This document shows positions 43,195-52,485 of a DNA stretch of 64,000 nt, in pieces. The position numbers and the translations under genes were made by a program. Position 1 is the first letter of the stretch. Every line of letters begins with the position of its first letter. Below the pieces are notes generated by a model. It saw only the letters and a list, made by a program, of their open reading frames with translations. It had not been told where the DNA came from and ran no database searches. This DNA comes from Candidatus Gastranaerophilales bacterium (GTDB lineage: Bacteria; Cyanobacteriota; Vampirovibrionia; Gastranaerophilales; Gastranaerophilaceae): assembly GCA_944324865.1 (NCBI GenBank), contig CALUXW010000001.1, forward strand, positions 186,001-250,000, written 5' to 3'.

Positions 43195-44388
43195 ATGGAA
43201 AAGAAAAAAACAGTTATTATAGCGCTATTAGCAATTATAGGATTTTTATTAACGATAGAATTAGCATTTATATTTTTTAAAGTAAATTTTAATGAACAAT
43301 ACAGTGCAAGTTTTTGCTCTGTTAACAACCTGATTGACTGTGATGGTGTGGCAAAAACAAATTACTCAATGTTTTTAGGCATACCACTTGCGCTATGGGG
43401 TATGTTTTATTACTTACTCACACTGTTTTTAAATTTTGTCCACTTAATTCAGAATAAATTTAAAAATACCATATTTGATGTTTTTAAAAATCCAAAAAGC
43501 TACATAGCAACACTTGGATTAATATCTTTTGGTGTCTCAATTTGCCTTGCGACTATTTCTATTTTTAAAATTAATAAAATATGTGCACTATGTTTTATTA
43601 CCTATTTCATCGATCTTTTTATAGCACTTTTTGCTAAAAGTAAGGGAAGTTTCTTTATAAAAGATATAAAAAATACAATTTACGATTTTATCGACGGTGT
43701 AAAAAAATATACGGTTTTATTTATAATTTTACTTATCGGTTTTATAGGTATTGTAACATATACAAGCGTTTCAATGGTGTTTTCGCCTCAACAAAAAATA
43801 CAAAAATCATTTGAAGAATTTATGAATATGGAAAAAAATAAGTATGCTGTAAGCGGAAATATACTTGGCAACCCAAAAGGCGAAATTATATATGTATATA
43901 GCGATTTTATGTGCCCATTCTGCAGAGTAACCAATATAATGGCCTCCAAATTTGCGCATGAAAACAAAGATATACAAATAATTCATATGAATTATCCACT
44001 CGATACATCATGCAACAAATATATACCACATACTGTGCATCCAGGCGCATGTACACTTGCAAAATATGCCTTAGCAGCAAAAAAACAAAGAAAATACTGG
44101 GATATGTCAAATTTAATTTTTGATGAACAACCAACAAGCGAGGCAGATATTATACAATTAAGTGAAAAAATTAACATAGATATTGTAAAACTTGTAAATG
44201 ATGTATCATCACAGGAAATAGAACAAGAACTGCTTAGTCAAATAGATGAAGCGCAAAACAAAGGTATATACGGTACACCAACAATAGTTATCGACAACAT
44301 ACCATATATGAGTGCAATGCCATACTTTAAAATCAAAACACTCTATGCACAAGCAAAAAAACGCCACAAAAGGGCTGCATTAAAATGA
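43195..44388 (+). CDS. VKOR-DsbA fusion (disulfide bond formation)
   Basis: A 397-residue membrane protein that both makes and passes on disulfides. The N-terminal vitamin K epoxide reductase domain (about 1-150) has four or five helices, the loop cysteines C41 and C49, and the active-site C130-A-L-C133. One more membrane segment (about 172-192) leads to a periplasmic thioredoxin-fold domain with C240-P-F-C243 (DFMCPFC) and the cis-proline GTPTIV. VKOR-thioredoxin fusions replace DsbB/DsbA in Cyanobacteria and relatives. It overlaps queH by 4 bases. Confidence 0.95.
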   Translation: MEKKKTVIIALLAIIGFLLTIELAFIFFKVNFNEQYSASFCSVNNLIDCDGVAKTNYSMFLGIPLALWGMFYYLLTLFLNFVHLIQNKFKNTIFDVFKNPKSYIATLGLISFGVSICLATISIFKINKICALCFITYFIDLFIALFAKSKGSFFIKDIKNTIYDFIDGVKKYTVLFIILLIGFIGIVTYTSVSMVFSPQQKIQKSFEEFMNMEKNKYAVSGNILGNPKGEIIYVYSDFMCPFCRVTNIMASKFAHENKDIQIIHMNYPLDTSCNKYIPHTVHPGACTLAKYALAAKKQRKYWDMSNLIFDEQPTSEADIIQLSEKINIDIVKLVNDVSSQEIEQELLSQIDEAQNKGIYGTPTIVIDNIPYMSAMPYFKIKTLYAQAKKRHKRAALK

Positions 44389-44915
44389 AACAAGTACTTT
44401 TACATGCTTGCTGTGCCGTATGCAGTGCATACCCCATTAATTACCTTAAAGAAGAAGGCTATGAACCTATAGTATATTTTTATAATCCAAATATATATCC
44501 ACATGAAGAACACCAAAGAAGATTAAATGAACTTATAGAATATTCGAAAAAAGAAAATTTTAAACTAATTATCGAAGATTATTCACCAAAAGATTTTACA
44601 AACATATCTATAGGGCTGGAAACAGAACCTGAAAAAGGTAAAAGATGCGAAAAGTGTTATTTTCTAAGACTCCATAAAACAGCAGAAAAAGCTCAAGAAC
44701 TTAATTTAGAGTATTTTACTACAACATTAAGCATAAGCCCACATAAAATTTCAAAAAAGATTTTTCAAGCAGCTAAGGAAGCGGAAAATCTATGCAATGT
44801 AAAATTCTTACCCTATGATTTTAAAAAACGTGACGGGTTTAAGATTACTCAGCAAATTGCAAAGAAAAACAACATGTATAGACAAACTTATTGTGGCTGC
44901 ATATTTTCTATTTAA
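44385..44915 (+). CDS. queH: Epoxyqueuosine reductase QueH
   Basis: QueH (DUF208) reduces epoxyqueuosine in tRNA to queuosine. The 176-residue protein opens with LLHACCAVCSAYP (C9, C10, C13), then GKRCEKCYFLRL and ends YCGCIFS, the full Cys set for its iron-sulfur and metal sites. It is co-translated with the VKOR-DsbA gene by a 4-base overlap, which is a positional link only. No other queuosine gene is nearby. It converges on rpe with an 8-base overlap. Confidence 0.94.
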   Translation: MKQVLLHACCAVCSAYPINYLKEEGYEPIVYFYNPNIYPHEEHQRRLNELIEYSKKENFKLIIEDYSPKDFTNISIGLETEPEKGKRCEKCYFLRLHKTAEKAQELNLEYFTTTLSISPHKISKKIFQAAKEAENLCNVKFLPYDFKKRDGFKITQQIAKKNNMYRQTYCGCIFSI

Positions 44916-45561
44916 TCAATGAATTAATTGCACAGTGTAAATCACTGGCATTAAAAAGGTAGCTGCCTGCAACAAGCGAATTTGCCCCAACACGAGTGCA
45001 TATTTTTGCGGTAGCATCATTTATTCCACCATCAACTTGAATAATAAGATTATCTCTATCATACAACCTTGAATACTCTTTAATATCGGCTATTTTAGAA
45101 ACACACTCATGAATAAATTTTTGTCCGCCAAAACCTGGTTCCACTGTCATAATTAACACCATATCCAAAAGGGGAATAAAATCTTTTATAGCACTCGAAG
45201 GTGTAGAAGGCTTAATTGATAAACCGGCCATTTTTCCCATGGCATGAATTTCATTGATTATTTCACACACACAATTATTTTGAGCCTCATAATGAAAAGT
45301 AACAATATCAGCACCGGAATTTATAAAATCTTTTATATATTTTTTAGGTTCACTTATCATTAAATGAACATCTAATTTCAAATCAGTAACTTTGCGAATT
45401 GATTTCACAACAGGAGCACCTATAGTTATGTTTGGTACAAAATGTCCATCCATAACATCAATATGAACCCATTTTGCCCCTGCACTTTTAATTTTATTTA
45501 TATCACGCTCTAGATTAGCGAAATCAGCAGAAAGTATAGACGGAGAAACAATTATTTCCAT
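44908..45561 (-). CDS. rpe: Ribulose-phosphate 3-epimerase
   Basis: Rpe interconverts ribulose 5-phosphate and xylulose 5-phosphate. The 217-residue TIM barrel has SPSILSADFANLE, HIDVMDGHFVPNIT (catalytic Asp, metal His), LDVHLMI, VEPGFGGQKFI and QVDGGIN. It overlaps the rnc 3' end by 10 bases and closes the pyrH-frr-cdsA-rnc-rpe run. Confidence 0.97.
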   Translation of the reverse strand: MEIIVSPSILSADFANLERDINKIKSAGAKWVHIDVMDGHFVPNITIGAPVVKSIRKVTDLKLDVHLMISEPKKYIKDFINSGADIVTFHYEAQNNCVCEIINEIHAMGKMAGLSIKPSTPSSAIKDFIPLLDMVLIMTVEPGFGGQKFIHECVSKIADIKEYSRLYDRDNLIIQVDGGINDATAKICTRVGANSLVAGSYLFNASDLHCAINSLIK

Positions 45562-46277
45562 AAACCCTCGTTTTTTAAATACGTAACAGCATTTTTTGCA
45601 GCATCTTGCTGAGCAGATTTTTTATTTGAGCCATACCCCTTTGCTAAAATTTTACCATCAAAATATACAGCAACTTCGAATAATGATTTATGCTCTGAAC
45701 CAGTCTTAGATACTAAAATATACTGCGGTAAAGTATGACTGATATCTTGCGTAAACTCTTGCAGTTGTTGCTTGGGGTTAATTTCATCAATTTTTTGTTC
45801 TATTAAAGAAATGCTGCTTGAAAAATTAGAAATAACAAACTTTTCGACTCTGCTATAATTAAAAGTTAAATAAATTGCACCCAAAAAAGCTTCAAAAGCA
45901 CAAGCAAGAATAGACTGCTTTTTCTCACCGCCTGACTTTCTCTCATTTTTTGACATTAATATAAAATCATTTAAACCGATTTGAAGTGCAAACTTTGCCA
46001 ACGTTTTATCAGCAACTATTTCACCACGCAATTTAGATAAAATTCCCTCGTTATAATTTGGGAATTTATTATATAAATATTTACTAACAATTAACTTTAA
46101 AACAGCATCGCCCATAAACTCTAGTCTCTCATAAGAACACTCTATTGGTATTGAAATTTCATGAACATAAGAGCTGTGTCGCATTGCCATCTCAAAAAGC
46201 GAAAAATCTTTACTATTGCCAAATCCTAATTTATTTAAAAATATACAATAATTATTTTCCCTATCAGAAATAGACAT
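45552..46277 (-). CDS. rnc: Ribonuclease III
   Basis: Rnc cleaves double-stranded RNA in rRNA and mRNA maturation. It is 241 residues long from the ATG at 46277, chosen over a TTG 11 codons earlier because AAGGTG lies 6 bases before the ATG. The nuclease signature ERLEFMGDAVLKLIV (about 50-64) and a second acidic segment CAFEAFLGAIYL are present, followed by a C-terminal double-stranded RNA-binding domain (KSLFEVAVYFDGK, SKKSAQQDAAKNAV). It overlaps the end of cdsA by 14 bases. Confidence 0.96.
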   Translation of the reverse strand: MSISDRENNYCIFLNKLGFGNSKDFSLFEMAMRHSSYVHEISIPIECSYERLEFMGDAVLKLIVSKYLYNKFPNYNEGILSKLRGEIVADKTLAKFALQIGLNDFILMSKNERKSGGEKKQSILACAFEAFLGAIYLTFNYSRVEKFVISNFSSSISLIEQKIDEINPKQQLQEFTQDISHTLPQYILVSKTGSEHKSLFEVAVYFDGKILAKGYGSNKKSAQQDAAKNAVTYLKNEGLWK

Positions 46278-47166
46278 GAATAACACCTTGAATATACTTA
46301 AAAAACTCAAGAATTATATTGTGACCGTTTGTAAAATTTACAAAATAATAATACGCCACCGGCAATGCAAACAGATAACCATCTGTTCTGTCTAAAATTC
46401 CACCATGTCCGGGTAAAATATTGCTTGAATCTTTTACGCCCGCATCACGTTTTACCAAAGATTCCGACAAATCTCCCAATTGCGAAGAAACAGTAATCAA
46501 AATTCCGGCAAAAAAAGCTTCAAAGAATGTCAATTTAGTATAAAACACGCCAAAAAGAGCAACCACGACAGCACAAAAAGTTGCTCCAAGAGCACCCTCT
46601 ATTGTCTTTTTTGGGCTTATAACCGGTGAAAGCTTATGTTTTCCGAACTTAGAACCAAAATAATAACCACCAATATCAGTTGCAACTACAATCAGGAATA
46701 CAAAAATTACTAGCCAAAGACCCTCATTTATTCCTATTTGAAATGCGTTAATTCTATCAAGTCCAATTTGTCTTATCAGTAATAAATGACAAGATAACCA
46801 ACCGCAATACAAAAAACCAAGCACGGTTGTTGCAACATTAACTATATAGGGTTGTCTCCCCATAAAAAGAACCATTAAAAAAGAACCCATGACAGCTAAT
46901 GAGATGATGGAAGGCAACAAATCAAATCTTCTAAAAAAAATTAAAATAGCAAAAGCAACATCTGCAAGCAAAATTAATGAAAGACTTGGATGAAAGCCTT
47001 TTGTACGGAGTATCTTGACATACTCGACAGAACCAAAAAAAATAACTACAAATAAAAAACATAAAAGTGGTATACCACCCATAAAAAGACACAATAATGC
47101 TACAAGTGAAATAATTACACCAGTAACTACCCTCATTATTTTATTTTGCTTTTGAGTGTCTTCCAC
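46264..47166 (-). CDS. cdsA: Phosphatidate cytidylyltransferase
   Basis: CdsA makes CDP-diacylglycerol, the branch point of phospholipid synthesis, in the inner membrane. The 300-residue protein has about eight membrane segments and the C-terminal family signature SLVKRDAGVKDSSNILPGHGGILDR. The order frr-cdsA is conserved in many bacteria. Its start overlaps the frr stop by one base. Confidence 0.96.
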   Translation of the reverse strand: MEDTQKQNKIMRVVTGVIISLVALLCLFMGGIPLLCFLFVVIFFGSVEYVKILRTKGFHPSLSLILLADVAFAILIFFRRFDLLPSIISLAVMGSFLMVLFMGRQPYIVNVATTVLGFLYCGWLSCHLLLIRQIGLDRINAFQIGINEGLWLVIFVFLIVVATDIGGYYFGSKFGKHKLSPVISPKKTIEGALGATFCAVVVALFGVFYTKLTFFEAFFAGILITVSSQLGDLSESLVKRDAGVKDSSNILPGHGGILDRTDGYLFALPVAYYYFVNFTNGHNIILEFFKYIQGVIHVYF

Positions 47167-47726
47167 TATACGGTTAAAACCTCTTTTTCCTTTTCAACAA
47201 CAACATCATCTACTATGCCAATATATTTATCAGTCAATTTTTGAACATCTGCCTGAGCATCTTTTACAGTATCCTCGGACATATTTTCAGTCTTTTCTAA
47301 TTTTTTTACTTCATCGGACATATCACGTCGAATATTTCTTATTGCAACTTTAGCATTTTCTCCCATTGCTTTAACATCCTTTGAAAGTTGCTTACGCCTT
47401 TCTTCAGTCAAGGGAGGGAAAGCAAGCCTTACAACAATGCCATCAGAATTCGGAGCAATACCTAATTCTGCCTTAACAATGGCTTTTTCAATTTCCTTTA
47501 TAATGGTCTTATCAAATGGAGTAATGACAAGTGTTGTACCCTCAACAACACTAATTTGTGCCATTTGGCGAAGTGGAGTAGGTGCACCATAATAATCAAT
47601 CAAAACTTTATCAAGTACCAAAGGGTTTGCCCTGCCAGTCCTTACAGTCGCAAGCTCCTTTTTAAGTTGTGCAACACATTTTTCCATCTTATCTTTACCA
47701 GAATTTTTAATTTCGTCAAATGACAT
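47166..47726 (-). CDS. frr: Ribosome recycling factor
   Basis: RRF splits post-termination ribosomes with EF-G. The 186-residue length and segments VRTGRANPLVLDKVLIDYYG, VRLAFPPLTEERRKQL and VRNIRRD (here IRNIRRD) match. It follows pyrH by 2 bases and touches cdsA with a one-base overlap. Confidence 0.97.
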   Translation of the reverse strand: MSFDEIKNSGKDKMEKCVAQLKKELATVRTGRANPLVLDKVLIDYYGAPTPLRQMAQISVVEGTTLVITPFDKTIIKEIEKAIVKAELGIAPNSDGIVVRLAFPPLTEERRKQLSKDVKAMGENAKVAIRNIRRDMSDEVKKLEKTENMSEDTVKDAQADVQKLTDKYIGIVDDVVVEKEKEVLTV

Positions 47727-47728
47727 GC

Positions 47729-48451
47729 TTATTCTCCTACATATGTTCCAACATTTTCATTATGTAAAATCTTAACAATACTATCCTGTTGTGCAAAATC
47801 AAACACATAAATAGGTATATTATTTTGTTTACACAAAGAACAAGAAGTTAAGTCCATTACTTTTAAATTATTTACAATTATATCATCGTACGTTATTTTA
47901 TTATATTTTTTAGCATGCTGATTTACCCTTGGATCATCATCATAAACTCCATCAACACCATTTTTTGCCATCAGCATTGCTTGTGCACCAATTTCTGCGG
48001 CCCGCAACGCAGCAGCTGTATCTGTAGTAAAAAACGGATTACCAGTACCAGCTGCGAATATAACAACTCTTCCCTTTTCAAGATGCCTAATAGCCTTAAA
48101 TCTAATATAAGGTTCAGCTATCTTGTGAATATCCAATGCAGACTGTACCCTGCAAGCAACTCCAATTTTTCTTAACTCACTTTGGAGGGCAATAGCGTTC
48201 ATAACAGTAGCAAGCATACCTACATAATCACCTGATGCTTGGTCCATTCCAAGCTTTTTAGAATTTTTCATACCTCTGAAGATATTTCCGCCACCGACCA
48301 CTACTGCGATTTGCACACCCAAGTCATGTACTTTTTTAATTTCATTACAAATCATTTCAACAGGCTTAGGATCAATCCCAAACTCTTGAGAACCCAACAA
48401 GGCCTCTCCGCTTATTTTTAATAATATTTTTTGATATTTTGTTTCCAACAT
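47729..48451 (-). CDS. pyrH: UMP kinase
   Basis: PyrH converts UMP to UDP. The 240-residue amino-acid-kinase-fold protein shows ILLKISGEALLG, VVVGGGNIFRG, DYVGMLATVMNA, FFTTDTAAALRA and GVDGVYDDDPR. AAGG precedes the ATG. It is the first gene of the run pyrH-frr-cdsA-rnc-rpe. Confidence 0.97.
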   Translation of the reverse strand: MLETKYQKILLKISGEALLGSQEFGIDPKPVEMICNEIKKVHDLGVQIAVVVGGGNIFRGMKNSKKLGMDQASGDYVGMLATVMNAIALQSELRKIGVACRVQSALDIHKIAEPYIRFKAIRHLEKGRVVIFAAGTGNPFFTTDTAAALRAAEIGAQAMLMAKNGVDGVYDDDPRVNQHAKKYNKITYDDIIVNNLKVMDLTSCSLCKQNNIPIYVFDFAQQDSIVKILHNENVGTYVGE

Positions 48452-48506
48452 ATTTTAGCCTTATGAAACTAACTTAAATTAATTATACAAGAAAGTCAAA
48501 TCGATG

Positions 48507-48512
48507 TATAAT
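48507..48512 (+). promoter_or_regulatory. -10 box (TATAAT) 7 bases before the 396-residue gene; leaderless candidate
   Basis: TATAAT is followed by TGTAAAT and the ATG at 48520. No Shine-Dalgarno is present. The -35 region is unclear. Confidence 0.55.
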
Positions 48513-48519
48513 TGTAAAT

Positions 48520-49710
48520 ATGAATTTAAAAACTCAAAATGCAAAAAATCTTATATCTAAAGACGAAAAACTTTCCAAACAGGCTGCACAGGACATTTTA
48601 AACCAAACAGACATAAAAAGTTTTAAAACATTATGCGAAAACTCTATTTTTTTATTTGATTACGTTGTCAATAAAATTGTAAAAAATCTTAATTTGGCAA
48701 CAAATACAAAAAATTTAAATTCAACTTTTGAATTTGCGAAGTACTATGACGATAAAATAGGCTGTTATATTAATAATATTTGGCAAAAATATGCAAACGA
48801 AGATTTAACTGATGCAATATTAGAATTATTGCAAAAAGGAACAGATAACCAGAAAATTTATGCCGTAAAATATTTTGAAAAAATAAATGACCCTCTTGCA
48901 CTTGAATACCTGAGAGAATTTGCCTTCTGTGAAAATGAACATTTACAAAGTGTTTCGGCAGTAACACTAAGAGCCTTTAATGACAAATTTAGTCACGACA
49001 AAGCTTTTTTGATGTTAAAAAATGATGATGAATTCATTAAATACAAAGCAATAAAATTTTTAATTAACTATGGAATATCAGAAGACATAAAGTTTATAAT
49101 AAACGAACTTGACAATAATATTTTTGCATCAAATATTGCTCAAGAAATACTATATGCACATGACTACATTTTTTTAAAAAAATATTTAAGTTTTGAGCAA
49201 ATTCTTAACTTATACGATGAAATTGTATCTTCTTACCCAGAAGATACACCTCTGGAAACTATTTTAGACTTTAATCTTTATGGATTTATATATGAGTTAG
49301 CACAGAACAAAACTTCATACAGCGAAAGAATAATTGCGGATATTAAAAATATAACCTGCATCACAAGCTCCAATACTACATACACTTATGACTTGGACAA
49401 AGAACACTTATACGAAATACACAAGTTAAATAATTATTTAAAAAATATCGAAACTGACATAAAGCTAATCACCAAAGAATTTGATAAATCACAAAAAAGA
49501 ATACAAAGAGCACTTAACTGTATTGTAAACATTGGTAACAATTCTGCAAACTCAGATATAAAAACTTTATATGAAAAAACATTTGACCCACTTATATTGT
49601 GCGAATGCGCAAGAGCTGCAAAAAGTTTAAATTTTTCACTAGATATAAAAATCGGACTAAGTAAAATCAGAGACACAAATGCAATGGAACTATTTAAAAG
49701 TTATTTTTAA
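48520..49710 (+). CDS. HEAT-like helical-repeat protein
   Basis: A 396-residue protein of unknown function, made largely of helix pairs with HEAT-like spacing: GTDNQKIYAVKYFEKINDPLALEYLREF, LQSVSAVTLRAFND and FIKYKAIKFLINYGISEDIKF, split here across residues 106-195. A later segment (320-345) is coiled-coil-like. No signal or membrane segment. HEAT repeats commonly bind proteins or nucleic acids. It is monocistronic, diverges from pyrH and shares its TTAA stop region with ftsQ. A distant likeness in style to the 546-residue protein at 32992 is possible, not shown. Confidence 0.78.
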   Translation: MNLKTQNAKNLISKDEKLSKQAAQDILNQTDIKSFKTLCENSIFLFDYVVNKIVKNLNLATNTKNLNSTFEFAKYYDDKIGCYINNIWQKYANEDLTDAILELLQKGTDNQKIYAVKYFEKINDPLALEYLREFAFCENEHLQSVSAVTLRAFNDKFSHDKAFLMLKNDDEFIKYKAIKFLINYGISEDIKFIINELDNNIFASNIAQEILYAHDYIFLKKYLSFEQILNLYDEIVSSYPEDTPLETILDFNLYGFIYELAQNKTSYSERIIADIKNITCITSSNTTYTYDLDKEHLYEIHKLNNYLKNIETDIKLITKEFDKSQKRIQRALNCIVNIGNNSANSDIKTLYEKTFDPLILCECARAAKSLNFSLDIKIGLSKIRDTNAMELFKSYF

Positions 49711-50609
49711 TTCTGTTGTTCTTCCTTATCTTCAGCATCCTCATTTGTCTTGTCATTAATATGCTCACTTGCCTCTTCAAGCTTAATGTATTTTGCATCC
49801 TCCCACCTTAAATCTACATATTTAATCTTTTGCTTAAACTTTGCTACCTCGGGCAAGATAGTAGCCACCCATTTTGCTCTTTTTAAAGCAGTATCGTTAA
49901 TTTCACCAAACCTGATCAATACTTTTTCAAGCTTAATGTAGACATCCGATGGATTTCTTAAGTCTATATATTCAACTTTTTGACCACCATAAGTTTCAAT
50001 AGACTTTGTAAGCATTAAAATTTCGTCAACTCTTTGCTTGTTCCATTTTTCATAATCATCCCCCCTGACACCATATGTAATAATTTTGTATGTTTTAAAT
50101 TTTGGACTTATAGGCATGTATTCTCTATCGATAAATACTCCATCAGTAGTAATAGCATAGATAGGCTCAGCGTCCAGGGCAGGAGTAATTAAAAAAACAG
50201 GTAACCTTTCTTCGATTATTATATTAAGTCTGGCAGGATTCCAAAGTCTTCTTATATAAACTTTTTTTATAGGTTGAAGTTTTAAAAGATTATTTTCTAT
50301 TTCGCTCGTATCAAGTCTGAAAATCTGAACATATGGAAGTGGCACTTGTCTAACCAGGTCAATAATTTTATATTTAGGAGTAATTGCATTACCTTCAATT
50401 TTTATTACTCTCGGATCTGCAATAGCAAGCAAGTCAGAATTAATATACCAACCCGGAAGTTTTATGACTTTTATTGCAAAAAGTATAATTAAAACTATTA
50501 AAGAAAAACGCAGAAGCAAACGGAAATTTCTTATTGCACTCCTTCTGGATGCAATAAGTCTGCGCATTTTATTAGCTTTTAGTCTTCTCCTGTAATATTC
50601 TTGTCCCAT
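49707..50609 (-). CDS. ftsQ: FtsQ/DivIB-like division protein
   Basis: A 300-residue bitopic protein with a basic cytoplasmic N-terminus (RRRLKANKMRRL), one membrane segment (about 31-45), and a periplasmic POTRA domain beginning IKIEGNAITPKYKIIDLV, followed by IEERLPVFLI and a beta domain ending in an acidic tail. FtsQ links early and late divisome proteins. The ATG at 50609 (with GGAG 5 bases upstream) is preferred to a TTG one codon before. It follows ddl by a one-base overlap, as in classical division clusters. Its stop overlaps that of the HEAT-like gene (TTAA). Confidence 0.9.
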   Translation of the reverse strand: MGQEYYRRRLKANKMRRLIASRRSAIRNFRLLLRFSLIVLIILFAIKVIKLPGWYINSDLLAIADPRVIKIEGNAITPKYKIIDLVRQVPLPYVQIFRLDTSEIENNLLKLQPIKKVYIRRLWNPARLNIIIEERLPVFLITPALDAEPIYAITTDGVFIDREYMPISPKFKTYKIITYGVRGDDYEKWNKQRVDEILMLTKSIETYGGQKVEYIDLRNPSDVYIKLEKVLIRFGEINDTALKRAKWVATILPEVAKFKQKIKYVDLRWEDAKYIKLEEASEHINDKTNEDAEDKEEQQN

Positions 50610-51562
50610 CAAAACTCCGAGGTTTTCAATATTAACTCAACAAGATTATTATAGTCAATACCCATATAAGCAGCTTGTGCAGGTAAATCACTAAGATCTG
50701 TCATGCCTGGATTTGTATTAATTTCAAGCACATATGGTGTATTATTATAAACAAGAAAATCAACACGAGCAAGACCGCTGCACTCACAAGCCTCGAAAGC
50801 ACGTATTGCAATATTTTGTATTGTTTTTGTCATGTTATTATCAAAGTCTGCCGGCAAAATAAATTTGGTTAAACCCTTTGTATACTTAGCATCATAATCA
50901 TACCACTGTGTTTTGGTTTCAAATCCCAAAACAGGTGTAGCAAATGTTTCGATTTTATTATCAGTTTTTCTTTGCAAAACCCCAACAGTAGCACTTTTTC
51001 CTTGATAATATTCTTCAATTAAAATCTTTCTATCTGACTTTTGTGCAATTTTGAATGCTTCAACAAGCTCAGTAAAATTTTCCACACGATTCATACCAAT
51101 ACTGGAGCCTTCCTTAACCGGTTTAACCATTAAGGGGTAATTAAGACCGGAAACAGCTTGCTCTAATTCTGAAATATCATAAACACACACAGAAGAAATG
51201 AGAGGAATAGCATTGGAAGCTAAAATATTTTTTGTTGTCTCTTTATCCATACAGATTGCACTGGACTTAACTTTACAGCCTGTGTATTTTAAACCCATAA
51301 TCTCTAAAAGACCTTGAATACAGCCATCTTCACCATATCTACCATGCAAAACATTAAAAGCATATTCAAACTCACCATCGTTTAAAATTTTAGCAATGTT
51401 TTTGTCAACATCAACAAGTTTTGCATTTTGGTAACCCAACTGCAAAAGCGCATTAAGGACATTTTTACCACTCCTTAAAGATACATCTCTTTCTGCGGAC
51501 AATCCACCGCATAAAACAGCTATTTTTGAAGATTTATTTAATCTTTTTTCAATATTTTCCAT
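50609..51562 (-). CDS. ddl: D-alanine-D-alanine ligase
   Basis: Ddl makes the D-Ala-D-Ala end of the peptidoglycan stem. The 317-residue ATP-grasp protein shows VLCGGLSAERDVSLRSG, LHGRYGEDGCIQGLLE, MVKPVKEGSSIGM and VLEINTNPGMTDLS. GAGGA ribosome site upstream. It overlaps murB by 25 bases and ftsQ by 1 base. The active-site loop residue after SSIGM and the conserved Tyr/Phe choice (D-Ala versus D-Lac) were not resolved. Confidence 0.96.
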   Translation of the reverse strand: MENIEKRLNKSSKIAVLCGGLSAERDVSLRSGKNVLNALLQLGYQNAKLVDVDKNIAKILNDGEFEYAFNVLHGRYGEDGCIQGLLEIMGLKYTGCKVKSSAICMDKETTKNILASNAIPLISSVCVYDISELEQAVSGLNYPLMVKPVKEGSSIGMNRVENFTELVEAFKIAQKSDRKILIEEYYQGKSATVGVLQRKTDNKIETFATPVLGFETKTQWYDYDAKYTKGLTKFILPADFDNNMTKTIQNIAIRAFEACECSGLARVDFLVYNNTPYVLEINTNPGMTDLSDLPAQAAYMGIDYNNLVELILKTSEF

Positions 51563-52485
51563 ATTTTTTCCTCTGGCTCACTTAATCGACCTGCCTGAAC
51601 TATTTCGCACTCTAATTCAATATTGAATTTCTTCTTTACACTATCATACATTTTAAAGATAACATTTGTATAGTCACTCGATGTACAATTGTCATAATTT
51701 ATAACAAAATTACCATGTTTTTCCCAAACACCCGCACCCAAAATTCTAAATCCCTTTAATCCGCACTTATCTATAAGTTTTCCTGCACTTATTTTTTGAC
51801 CATCGGGTAAAATTGGATTTTTAAAAACACTGCCTAAATTAGGTAAAGAAAGACTGGGTTGCACATTTATGCGAAACTGTGTATTATCATCCATCATTTT
51901 TTTTATTAAATTTTTATCCTTTTTTTCCAATTTAAATTTTGCGCTAAGTACAACAAATCTACCAGGTTGAGTTTTTACGATAGAATTTCTGTATGAAAAC
52001 AAGAGTTCGTCTTTTGAAAAAACTTTAATTTTTTTATCATTTTTATCATACATTCGCACACTTATAAGACAATCGGAAATACTCTGCCCATGGGCACCTG
52101 CATTCATTGCAACAGCACCGCCCATACTTGCAGGAATGCCTATTAAAAACTCAAAACCACTAAGGGAAAATCTGCAAGCCTCAACAGATAACTTTTGCAC
52201 AGATGCACCCGCCTGTACTTCAACAGTATCATGCCTAAAGGAAATATCGGACATTTTTCTTGTAATAATAACAGGTTTTTCAATACCAAACGTGGAAAAA
52301 AGTGTGTTTGAGCCCCAACCAAGCACATGTACATCATCATAAAGCTCGAAAATATCTAATATATCTTGCTCGCCTTTGACAAAATATACAATATCAGCAA
52401 CTGAGGAAATTTTTAGCGTATTAAAATTTTTTAACTGAAAATTATTATAAAATTCAATATTATTTTTTGAGCAAATACACTCCAT
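51538..52485 (-). CDS. murB: UDP-N-acetylenolpyruvoylglucosamine reductase
   Basis: MurB reduces the enolpyruvyl group to lactyl with FAD/NADPH in UDP-MurNAc synthesis. It is 315 residues long from the ATG at 52485, which has GAGG 7 bases upstream; the longer frame to 52572 would overlap murC by 113 bases and lacks support. Motifs: NFNTLKI, VLGWGSNTLF, GIPASMGGAVAMNAGAHG (FAD-binding), SYRNS-like FSYRNSIV, and LPNLGSVFKNP. It lies between murC and ddl. Confidence 0.96.
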   Translation of the reverse strand: MECICSKNNIEFYNNFQLKNFNTLKISSVADIVYFVKGEQDILDIFELYDDVHVLGWGSNTLFSTFGIEKPVIITRKMSDISFRHDTVEVQAGASVQKLSVEACRFSLSGFEFLIGIPASMGGAVAMNAGAHGQSISDCLISVRMYDKNDKKIKVFSKDELLFSYRNSIVKTQPGRFVVLSAKFKLEKKDKNLIKKMMDDNTQFRINVQPSLSLPNLGSVFKNPILPDGQKISAGKLIDKCGLKGFRILGAGVWEKHGNFVINYDNCTSSDYTNVIFKMYDSVKKKFNIELECEIVQAGRLSEPEEKIWKILKKD

